Part shown: piece after piece, positions 1-5,947 of the stretch
Layout: each line of letters opens with the position of its first letter
How positions within the stretch are numbered: the stretch's first letter is position 1
NCBI GenBank assembly: GCA_900540635.1
Contig: UQGU01000080.1
Coordinates: 1-8,245 of the forward strand
Reading direction: 5' to 3'
DNA length: 8,245 nucleotides
Source: an uncultured Eubacteriales bacterium
Lineage (GTDB): Bacteria; Bacillota; Clostridia; Oscillospirales; Oscillospiraceae
Notes under the pieces: generated by a model
What the model was told of the DNA's origin: nothing
The model's input: the letters and a program-made list of their open reading frames with translations, nothing else
The model's database searches: none
Position numbers and translations under genes: made by a program

Positions 1-551
1 TCGGCGAGGCTGCCTTCTACGGCCCCAAGCTGGACGTGAACGTCAAGCCCGCCGTTGGCGCGGAGTACACCCTGTCCACCTGCCAGCTGGACTTCTGTCT
101 GCCTGCCAAGTTTGACCTGAAGTATGTGGATTCCGACGGCAAGGAGCAGACCCCTGTGGTGCTGCACCGGGCGATCCTGGGCTCCCTGGACCGTTTCATG
201 GCCTATATGATCGAGGAGACCAAGGGCAAGTTCCCCGTATGGCTGGCCCCCCTGCAGGTCAAGGTGCTGCCCGTGTCCGAGAAGACCATGGACTATGCCC
301 GTCAGGTCAACCAGGCTCTGGAGGATGCCAACATCCGCACCCAGCTGGACGAGCGCAGTGAGAAGATCGGCTACAAGATCCGGGAGGCCCGTCAGATCGA
401 CCGGGCACCCTATATGCTGATCCTGGGCACCAAGGAGGCCGAGGAGGGTACCATCTCCGTCCGCAACCGGGACACCGATGAGACCTCTGTCATGAAGCTG
501 GATGACTTCATCGCCAAGGTCAAGCACGAGATCGAGACCCGGGCCCACTGA
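1..551 (+). CDS. thrS: Threonyl-tRNA synthetase, C-terminal part (5' end outside window)
   Basis: Attaches threonine to tRNA-Thr in the cytoplasm. The reading frame is open from the left edge (first full codon at base 3) and ends at TGA 549-551, giving about 182 residues. The visible start, GEAAFYGPKLD, is the end of the class II catalytic core. LSTCQLDF is motif 3-adjacent sequence, and VVLHRAILGSLDRF is the class II motif 3, whose His is the third zinc ligand in ThrRS. From about FPVWLAPLQVKVLP onward is the anticodon-binding domain (HGTP_anticodon), with the typical DERSEKIGYKIREA stretch. Many homologues have Ile where this one has Cys in LSTCQLDF; I recall the Cys form as common in Clostridia. 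A GTG at base 36 is an internal codon, not the start. The TGS, editing and first zinc-ligand regions lie upstream of the window. Identity is very sure; function is from family knowledge. Confidence 0.97.
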   Translation, partial: GEAAFYGPKLDVNVKPAVGAEYTLSTCQLDFCLPAKFDLKYVDSDGKEQTPVVLHRAILGSLDRFMAYMIEETKGKFPVWLAPLQVKVLPVSEKTMDYARQVNQALEDANIRTQLDERSEKIGYKIREARQIDRAPYMLILGTKEAEEGTISVRNRDTDETSVMKLDDFIAKVKHEIETRAH

Positions 552-564
552 TTTTTTGAAAACG

Positions 565-600
565 AAAAACCTTCCGAGCGGATTTGCCCGGAAGGTTTTT
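565..600. terminator. Bidirectional intrinsic terminator between thrS and the MATE gene
   Basis: A perfect 12-bp inverted repeat (arms 565-576 and 589-600, AAAAACCTTCCG / CGGAAGGTTTTT) encloses a 12-base loop. In the plus direction it ends in a T run, 14 bases after the thrS stop. In the minus direction the A arm reads as five T's followed by CG and four more T's, immediately after the TAA of the convergent MATE gene (602-604). It can therefore end transcription from both sides. Confidence 0.9.
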
Positions 601-601
601 G

Positions 602-1951
602 TTATGCTTGCAGCTGCGTTTGCTTTTTTCGGAATAACCGACAAAAGGCGAGATGATTCAAAAGCATGCACAGGCCCCAGCAAAGAGGATAGGACATATA
701 GATGGCCTCAATGGTGCCTGCGTGGGCGGCATAGGTGAAAATCCATGTCAGGCGGAAGGCAACGGAGCAGATGACAGAGATATACAGCGGTGTTTTTGCA
801 TCCCCCAGGCCGTGTTCACAGCCGCTGACCACATTCATGGTGCCGCACAGACCGAAGAACAGGCACATATAGAACATCCGGATCCGTGCGTAGTGGGCGA
901 TAGCGGCATCCGTGGTGAAGAGCCACACGAGCTGCGGCGAGAGAAGATACAGCACGATTCCCGCAAGCTCTGCAGCGGAGAAAACCGCCAGCATGGTGGT
1001 GCGGTATACGGCGCGGTCTCTGCTCATGTTTTTAGCACCGTAATTCTGGGAGGTGAATACGGTGCAGGCATTGGCAAAACCCGTGAAGGTGATAACCATA
1101 AGCCCCTCCAGGGAGGTTGCCACGGTGTTTCCGGCGATGACGGCGCAGTCAAAACGGTTGATGACCGAGGCGATGATCACGCCGGAGAGATTCAGAATGA
1201 TTCCTTCCAGAGAGGCGGGGATACCAACCTGAAATACGGGCTTCAGTCCGGCAAAAAGGATCAGCTTCCCCAGATCGAGCTTTAACTCATCTTCCTGTCG
1301 GCACAGGAACAGCATCGTTGCTCCTGCCAGTAGAAGCTGGGAAAGGACGGTGGCAATAGCCACACCAAACACATTCCAGTCCAGTCCGATGACAAATGCC
1401 AGGTTCAGAAGAATATTGATGCTGGCCGCGCCGATTTCCAGGAAGAAGGGAACATAGGCATTGCCCTTGGCCTGCAGGGCAGCGGAGAGCATGGTGCTCA
1501 GCAGCGTCAGGGGCACACCCAGAAAATAGATCCGGAAATAGACCAGTGCATCGGTCAGAATCCCCTCCGGGCAGTTCATCAGCCGCAGGATCGGCGCAGA
1601 GAAGACGATGACGATCAGGCTCAGTCCGCCGCCCAGCACCAGGGCGGTGAGGGGCAGGCTGTGCAGCAGCTTTGTGACCTGTTCGGGCTTTCGTTCCCCG
1701 TAGTATTTCCCAAAGACCACGGTGATGCCGGAGGACAGGGCGGTCAGGCCGCTAACCAGGAAATTCAGGATGGATGCGGACGCACCAATGGCGGAAATGG
1801 CACCGTCGTGCCCAAACCGGCCGATCACAACGGTATCGGCGCAGGAGAACAGCATGGTCAGCAGGGCGGACAGGGAAATGGGCAGGGCAAAAATCAGCAT
1901 TCCCTTTAGAATGCTGCCCTGTAAGGGATTGACTTCCAGTTTCGTGCGCAT
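602..1951 (-). CDS. MATE-family multidrug efflux transporter (first copy)
   Basis: Predicted inner-membrane antiporter that exports drugs or metabolites using a Na+ or H+ gradient; the substrate cannot be read from sequence. The 449-residue length fits the family's 12-helix, two-bundle architecture. Helix 1 (about residues 16-36) leads into CADTVVIGRFG, the usual MATE motif after the first helix. The second half begins around residue 230 with the matching bundle (FQVGIPASLEGIILNLSG). GCEHGLGDAKTP in the C-half resembles the loop seen in many MATE proteins. I chose ATG 1951: AAAGGAG lies 8 bases upstream of it, whereas the in-frame TTG at 1957 would sit only about 2-3 bases from that site. It is divergent from the merR gene and convergent with thrS. 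Its promoter has a 19-bp spacer, so MerR-type activation is likely. Paralogous to the second MATE here but clearly different in sequence. Confidence 0.93.
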   Translation of the reverse strand: MRTKLEVNPLQGSILKGMLIFALPISLSALLTMLFSCADTVVIGRFGHDGAISAIGASASILNFLVSGLTALSSGITVVFGKYYGERKPEQVTKLLHSLPLTALVLGGGLSLIVIVFSAPILRLMNCPEGILTDALVYFRIYFLGVPLTLLSTMLSAALQAKGNAYVPFFLEIGAASINILLNLAFVIGLDWNVFGVAIATVLSQLLLAGATMLFLCRQEDELKLDLGKLILFAGLKPVFQVGIPASLEGIILNLSGVIIASVINRFDCAVIAGNTVATSLEGLMVITFTGFANACTVFTSQNYGAKNMSRDRAVYRTTMLAVFSAAELAGIVLYLLSPQLVWLFTTDAAIAHYARIRMFYMCLFFGLCGTMNVVSGCEHGLGDAKTPLYISVICSVAFRLTWIFTYAAHAGTIEAIYMSYPLCWGLCMLLNHLAFCRLFRKKQTQLQA

Positions 1952-1979
1952 TGACAAAGCTCCTTTTCTTTGCTATGTT
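1951..1979 (+). promoter_or_regulatory. Probable merR promoter, overlapping the divergent MATE promoter
   Basis: TTGACA (1951-1956) is followed after 17 bases by TATGTT (1974-1979). TGC just before the second box makes an extended -10. A start near 1986 would give a leader of about 38 bases for the merR gene, which has AAGGGG at 2011-2016, seven bases before its ATG. The -35 box overlaps the first bases of the divergent MATE gene. The -10 is only a 4/6 match, so the call rests on the perfect -35, the ideal spacing and the TG element. Confidence 0.6.
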
Positions 1980-1981
1980 GT

Positions 1982-2012
1982 ATTATAAAGGATAACGTAA
2001 GGGAACAGTCAA
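1982..2012 (-). promoter_or_regulatory. MerR-type promoter of the first MATE gene
   Basis: Read on the minus strand, TTGACT (2012-2007) and a perfect TATAAT (1987-1982) are separated by 19 bases (1988-2006). Strong boxes with an overlong 19-bp spacer are the hallmark of promoters that MerR-family proteins activate by untwisting the DNA. Transcription would start near 1976, leaving a leader of about 24 bases that contains AAAGGAG. The spacer contains CCCTTACGTTATCC, but I see only a weak dyad there, so the exact operator is unresolved. The element overlaps the start region of the merR transcript, which would allow autoregulation. Confidence 0.8.
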
Positions 2013-2023
2013 GGGGAAATTTT

Positions 2024-2746
2024 ATGAATACAGGAGAATTTGCAAAGCGCTGCAGAACGGAAAAGCGGACGATTTTCCATTATGAGCAAATGGGCCTGCT
2101 GACACCGGCTGCCGTCCACGAAAATGGCTACCGGGAGTTTTCCGAAAGCCAGCTGGAAATCATGGACATGATCAAGGTTTTGCAGGCCGCGGGCTTTACA
2201 CTGCGGGAAATCAAGCAGATCATTGCCAAACCGTCGGAGCAGCGTCGGGCGGACTTTTTTGCCTCCAAGGCATCTCTGGAGGCGAGAATTCAGGAGCTGC
2301 GGCGGATGGAGCGCTATATTGAGAAAAAGCAGCAGCTCTGGCAGGTCTATTGCCGCAGTCGAGACAGCGGGGTTCCGTACCAATATGCATTCTGCCGCTT
2401 TACATATGCGGAAAAGGCTGTGGATGCGGGGAACCATTTCTTTTCATTTTTGCAGGATGGGGATTATGATCTGTTTTGCATTGATGAAAGCGGCGGCGTA
2501 TTCGTCATGAAAGAGGTTCCTGAGGGGCAGTGCCGGGAGGGAATGGCCATTCAATTCTTTTTGGAGATCCCCTCGGGCCAAAGTGATCTCTTGGTGCTCA
2601 TTCGGGAAAGATTGGGGGAATTCGGCTTCCTGGGGGAGCGGCGCTGCTATCTGCAAACGCTGCCCCATCTGCTGCTGGAGGATGGAAAGGCGGTGCTCCG
2701 GGCAACGGTTTTCGGGCATTTTGAGGAAAAAACGGAAGCACGTTAA
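2024..2746 (+). CDS. MerR-family transcriptional regulator with an unrecognised C-terminal domain
   Basis: Likely DNA-binding activator/repressor of the divergent MATE gene. 240 residues. The MerR winged helix-turn-helix fills residues 1-70: the TIFHYEQMGLL recognition helix and turn, the wing ENGYREFS (33-40), and the second helix pair ending AGFTLREIKQII (56-67). A charged helix at about 75-108 (SLEARIQELRRMERYIEKKQ) is the dimerising antiparallel coiled coil typical of the family. Residues from about 115 to 240 would be the effector domain. I do not recognise it confidently; it is about the length of the GyrI-like domain of BmrR-type drug sensors, with conserved-looking aromatic and acidic residues. 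It lacks the cysteine arrangement of metal-sensing MerR proteins. The start is ATG 2024 with AAGGGG seven bases upstream; an in-frame ATG at 1970 lacks a good site and lies before the expected transcription start. Its base composition looks slightly more AT-rich than its neighbours by eye. Confidence 0.9.
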   Translation: MNTGEFAKRCRTEKRTIFHYEQMGLLTPAAVHENGYREFSESQLEIMDMIKVLQAAGFTLREIKQIIAKPSEQRRADFFASKASLEARIQELRRMERYIEKKQQLWQVYCRSRDSGVPYQYAFCRFTYAEKAVDAGNHFFSFLQDGDYDLFCIDESGGVFVMKEVPEGQCREGMAIQFFLEIPSGQSDLLVLIRERLGEFGFLGERRCYLQTLPHLLLEDGKAVLRATVFGHFEEKTEAR

Positions 2747-2753
2747 ATTTATC

Positions 2754-2784
2754 TTGACGAACCACCGGGGTACAGTGCTATAAT
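2754..2784 (+). promoter_or_regulatory. Promoter of the second MATE gene, also with a 19-bp spacer
   Basis: TTGACG (2754-2759) and a perfect TATAAT (2779-2784) are 19 bases apart, and TGC before the -10 makes it an extended -10 promoter. It starts eight bases after the merR stop, so the second MATE gene can be transcribed independently of merR. The predicted start is near 2791. An imperfect dyad (GAACCAC / GGGGTAC around 2766, five of seven pairs) lies in the spacer. The extended -10 may allow activity without help; control by the adjacent MerR protein is possible but unproven. Confidence 0.75.
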
Positions 2785-2828
2785 GATTTTTCACGAGAAA
2801 ACCCAGGGAAGGAAAGAAAAACAGAAAG

Positions 2829-4199
2829 ATGAGCAAGCGTTTGGATAGAAATATGCTGTCGGTCATTTTTGCGCTGGCATGGCCTACCATGCTGGAGGAG
2901 CTGATGCAGACAGCGGTGCAATATATGGATACCGCTATGGTTGGCACCTTGGGCACCCAGGCTACGGCGGCGGTGGGGGCCACGGGAACGGTATCCTGGC
3001 TGGTGGGCAGTACGGTCTCAGCGGTGGGCGTTGGCTTCTTGGCCCTGATCTCCCAGAGCTATGGAGCAGGGGACCGGGAGCGGGCCAGGCGGGCCTCTGC
3101 CCAGGCGGTCATAATGACTGTGATCGTGGGGCTGCTGTTCACCGCCATCACCACAAGCCTCAGCGGGAAAATCACCCAGTGGATGCAGGTGGATGTGTCC
3201 ATCCGGGATATGGCATCCCAGTATTTCCTCATCCTCTATAGCCCGATGCTCTTCCGCGCCGCCAGCATTATATTTGCCACGGTTCTGCGCGCCGTGGGGG
3301 ATACCAAAACCCCTATGCGGGTCAGCCTGAATATGAACCTGGTGAACATCGTGCTGAACTTCCTGCTGATCTATTCCAGCCGGGAGGTGCATCTGTTCGG
3401 ACTGACCCTGCCGGTTTGGGGTGCGGGCTGGGGCATTAACGGCGCGGCGGCGGCCAGTGCCGTTGCCTATACCTATGGCGGTATTGCCATGACGCTGCGG
3501 TTGTGGAAGCACCCGGATCTGTCCCCCAGGGGCCAGCGGTTCCTGCCGGATGGGGAGATCCTGAAGCCCTGCTGGAAGGTGGCCTTCCCCAATATGCTCC
3601 AGCGCTTCGGAACATCCCTGGGCTATGTGGCCTTTGCAGCCATGATCAATGCGCTGGGGGATACCGCTACAGCTGCCCACACCATTGCCAATACGGTGGA
3701 ATCCCTGTTTTACATTCCCGGCTGGGGGATGCAGACCGCCGCAGCTACCCTGGCAGGCAATGCCCTGGGAGCCCGGGACGAGAAAAAGCTAAAAAGTCTG
3801 GCAGGCACCTTGCTTCCTCTGGAAGTGGGGCTTATGGTGGTGTCCGGCGGGCTGCTGCTGATTTTTGCGCCCCAGCTTATCTCCATTTTTACCAAGGACC
3901 CCCAGGTGAAGGCCTTGGGTACCACGGTGCTGCGGATGGTTGCGATTTCTGAGCCCTTCTACGGTGTCCCCATTGTGCTGGAGGGCATCATGCAGGGCAC
4001 AGGCCGGACAGTCCCGCCCTTTGTGTTCAATATCCTTGGCATGTGGTGTGTCCGTATCCTTGGAACCTTCCTTTGCACCCGGTTCTTAGGGCTTGGCCTG
4101 GTAGCCGCCTGGGGCTGCATGATCGGGCACAATCTGCTGCTGTTTGCCCTGTTTGCGGTGTACTATGCTACAGGAAAGGCACTGCCGAAAATTGCATAA
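2829..4199 (+). CDS. MATE-family multidrug efflux transporter (second copy, NorM-like)
   Basis: Predicted 12-helix membrane antiporter exporting cationic drugs or other small molecules with Na+ or H+ as counter-ion; substrate unknown. 456 residues, a normal MATE length. Near the start, WPTMLEELMQTAVQYMDTAMVGTLG is a classic MATE helix 1 plus motif. The loop FATVLRAVGDTKTPM (about 150-165) is the family's conserved RAxGDTKTP signature, and the second half repeats it in the form LEGIMQGTGRTVPP. GWGMQTAAATLAGNALGARD in the second bundle matches the conserved LxGxxLGA stretch. The ATG at 2829 is preceded by AGGGAAGGAAAG (2805-2816), rather far upstream at about 12 bases, so initiation may be modest; no better in-frame start is seen. 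It follows merR in the same direction, has its own promoter, and ends at a strong hairpin. It is a distant paralogue of the minus-strand MATE, not a recent duplicate. Confidence 0.95.
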   Translation: MSKRLDRNMLSVIFALAWPTMLEELMQTAVQYMDTAMVGTLGTQATAAVGATGTVSWLVGSTVSAVGVGFLALISQSYGAGDRERARRASAQAVIMTVIVGLLFTAITTSLSGKITQWMQVDVSIRDMASQYFLILYSPMLFRAASIIFATVLRAVGDTKTPMRVSLNMNLVNIVLNFLLIYSSREVHLFGLTLPVWGAGWGINGAAAASAVAYTYGGIAMTLRLWKHPDLSPRGQRFLPDGEILKPCWKVAFPNMLQRFGTSLGYVAFAAMINALGDTATAAHTIANTVESLFYIPGWGMQTAAATLAGNALGARDEKKLKSLAGTLLPLEVGLMVVSGGLLLIFAPQLISIFTKDPQVKALGTTVLRMVAISEPFYGVPIVLEGIMQGTGRTVPPFVFNILGMWCVRILGTFLCTRFLGLGLVAAWGCMIGHNLLLFALFAVYYATGKALPKIA

Positions 4200-4206
4200 A
4201 AAAGAG

Positions 4207-4246
4207 CCAGCCTGGAGGCCATTTTCCGCTTCCAGGCTGGTATTTT
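4207..4246. terminator. Bidirectional terminator between the second MATE and the S51-like gene
   Basis: CCAGCCTGGA (4207-4216) pairs perfectly with TCCAGGCTGG (4231-4240), and the stem can extend inward by three more pairs including one G-T. TATTTT follows in the plus direction. On the minus strand the arm is followed within three bases by six T's. The converging genes end at 4199 and 4245, so one hairpin probably serves both. Confidence 0.88.
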
Positions 4247-4973
4247 ACTCGAAATGTTCCATGTCCAGGATCTCTCCATCCTGGGTCAGCGGTGAGAGAA
4301 CGCCGTCTCGCACCAGGTAGCTTTCCCCGCACAGCAGCAGGCAGCCTTCATCCTGATAGAAATAGCTGCCATCCGGAATGGCGAAGAAGCACCTTCCCTG
4401 ACTGTCCGGCAGGGTGATGTCCTCAAAGAGCCGCAGGCCGTCTACGGTATCGTTCTTAACTTTCTGATAATGGGGAAGAACGTTGACCTCTGTCAGGTCA
4501 AGCCCCGGGAAGAAGCGGACATAGTCCGGGTCAATCCCTTCGCCGGGCTCTTCCGGCTGGGCGTAAACCGTCTGTGCCATGTTCATGGACCCGGCGCTGA
4601 TGCCTATGACTACACCCGGATAGTCTTGCAGGAGCACGTCCAGGGCAATGTCCCGGAAAAAGGCCGCCTGGGTGGGAACATGGCCGCCGGACAGGATCAG
4701 AAGATCGCTGGAGGACACAAGCTCTGCCGCGTCCTCTGCATTTACACCGTCGAGGATATTCCACCGGCTGGGGTAGATGCCGGCGTTTGCCAGAGCAATG
4801 AAGTCATCCGCCCCAAACTGACAGGTCAGGTCGTGGCGCTCAGGGCTGGATGCGATCACGGTAACGCTGGGACATTCCGGCAGTGCTGCGCGAAGACGGT
4901 CCACAAAGCCGTTGGCGTTGGAAAAAACCGGCCCGTCTACAGCAAAGGGGCTGCTGGTAATAAACAGTTTCAT
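4245..4973 (-). CDS. Peptidase S51 / class I glutamine amidotransferase-like protein (dipeptidase E-like)
   Basis: Predicted cytoplasmic serine hydrolase of 242 residues, related to aspartyl dipeptidase PepE and to cyanophycinase. LLILSGGHVPTQ (about 91-102) matches the Gly-rich strand-turn of the fold. VIGISAGSMNM (122-132) carries the nucleophile elbow with Ser126. NVLPHY (164-169) supplies His168, the position of the PepE catalytic His. An acidic residue about 20 positions before it (Asp148 or Asp150) is the likely third member, by spacing only. No signal peptide or membrane segment is seen. The ATG (4971-4973) overlaps the stop of the upstream gene as ATGA, with GGAGG six bases upstream (4980-4984), so it is co-transcribed and probably translationally coupled. 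True substrate unknown: an Asp-X dipeptidase is the family default, but the sequence could serve another small peptide or amide. Confidence 0.85.
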   Translation of the reverse strand: MKLFITSSPFAVDGPVFSNANGFVDRLRAALPECPSVTVIASSPERHDLTCQFGADDFIALANAGIYPSRWNILDGVNAEDAAELVSSSDLLILSGGHVPTQAAFFRDIALDVLLQDYPGVVIGISAGSMNMAQTVYAQPEEPGEGIDPDYVRFFPGLDLTEVNVLPHYQKVKNDTVDGLRLFEDITLPDSQGRCFFAIPDGSYFYQDEGCLLLCGESYLVRDGVLSPLTQDGEILDMEHFE

Positions 4974-5947
4974 CTTTTTCCTCCAATCTCAAATCCGGGG
5001 AAATACTCCTCCACAAAGTCCACCTTTTCCACCTGGAAGCACTTCCCGTTCAGATATTCCAGAGCCCCGGAATCCGTGGTGAACAGGAAGGTCAGCCGGT
5101 AGGAGTAGAGGGCCTGATAGGTCCGGTCATACCGCTTGTCCAGCTTGCCGTACTTCCCGTCTCCCAGCAGGGGGTGCCCTGCGTGGGCAAATTGGGCGCG
5201 GATCTGATGGGTTCTTCCTGTGATCAGCTCGCATTCCACAAGAGACAGGCCGTTCCGGGCGGCAAGGGTTTTGTAGTTCGTCTGGCAGGTCTTGGCCCCG
5301 GGCTCGGGGCTGTCCGTCACGAAAACACGGTTTTTGACGGCGTCTTTGAAAAGATAGCCCTTGAGGCTCCCTTCCTTGGGCTTTGGGGTGCCCTCTACGA
5401 TGGCCAGATACCGCTTGTCGATTTCCCGGTCCTTGATCTTCTGATTCATGACCCGCAGGGCTTCGGCGGTTTTGGCTGCGATGACAATGCCCCCGGTGTT
5501 CCGGTCGATGCGGTTGCACAGGGCGGGGGTGAAGGCGTGCTCTTCCCGGGGCCGCCATTCGTGCTTCTGGTACAGGTAAGCCTGAATCTGGTCGATGAGC
5601 GTCCGCCCGTATTCCGCCCCGTCGTGGGGGTGCACCGCAAGGCCCGGGCGCTTGTCCACCAGGAGAATGTGCTCATCCTCATAGACGATGTTCAGCTTGG
5701 GGGCGGCAACGGTCAGATAGGCGTTGTCTTCTCGGGGGGTGTCGAAGAATTCGTCGTTGATGTAGAGCTGCAGCTTGTCGCCCACTTCCAGCCGGGTATC
5801 CCGCTGGGCCCGCTGGCCGTTGCGCTTGATGCGCTTCAATCGGATGTATTTCTGAGCCAGCGAGGCAGGCAGCAGGGGAACGGCCTTTGCCAGAAACCGA
5901 TCCAACCGCTGACCGGCATCATTTTGGCCGATGGTCAGTTCTTTCAT
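4970..5947 (-). CDS. RluA-family RNA pseudouridine synthase (RluC/RluD-like)
   Basis: Isomerises specific uridines in RNA, most likely 23S rRNA, to pseudouridine. 325 residues. An S4 RNA-binding domain occupies about 1-60 (RLDRFLAKAVP, YIRLKRIKRNGQR, LEVGDKLQLYI). The catalytic domain starts at about 85 (NIVYEDEHILLVDKRPGLAVHP). NRIDRNTGG (145-153) is motif II with catalytic Asp148; the usual first residue is His, here Asn. DKRYLAIVEG (about 177-186) and LITGRTHQIRAQFAHAGHPLLGDGKYG (about 242-268) are the other conserved blocks. The ATG (5945-5947) forms an ATGA overlap with the hprK stop, and GAGGG lies six bases upstream. The exact target site cannot be read from sequence. It is the middle gene of a three-gene operon with hprK and the S51-like gene. 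Confidence 0.94.
   Translation of the reverse strand: MKELTIGQNDAGQRLDRFLAKAVPLLPASLAQKYIRLKRIKRNGQRAQRDTRLEVGDKLQLYINDEFFDTPREDNAYLTVAAPKLNIVYEDEHILLVDKRPGLAVHPHDGAEYGRTLIDQIQAYLYQKHEWRPREEHAFTPALCNRIDRNTGGIVIAAKTAEALRVMNQKIKDREIDKRYLAIVEGTPKPKEGSLKGYLFKDAVKNRVFVTDSPEPGAKTCQTNYKTLAARNGLSLVECELITGRTHQIRAQFAHAGHPLLGDGKYGKLDKRYDRTYQALYSYRLTFLFTTDSGALEYLNGKCFQVEKVDFVEEYFPGFEIGGKR

Noticed and set aside
653..1285. Long plus-strand open frame (210 codons) inside the first MATE gene
   Set aside because: It is antisense to a clear MATE protein, has low-complexity Gly/His-rich translation without recognisable domains, and no promoter or ribosome site of its own.
1988..2006. A strong palindromic MerR operator in the spacer of the first MATE promoter
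   Set aside because: I tested centres across the spacer by hand and found only short matches (ACGT with one further pair); the 19-bp spacing supports MerR control but a clear dyad does not.
1970..2023. Extended N-terminus for the MerR protein from an in-frame ATG at 1970
   Set aside because: It would begin before the predicted transcription start, has no good ribosome site and adds 18 residues ahead of the canonical MerR N-terminus; ATG 2024 has AAGGGG at ideal spacing.
3018..3680. Minus-strand open frame (220 codons) inside the second MATE gene
   Set aside because: It is the mirror of a GC-rich coding frame; its His/Gly/Gln-rich product resembles no family and the sense strand has strong MATE motifs.
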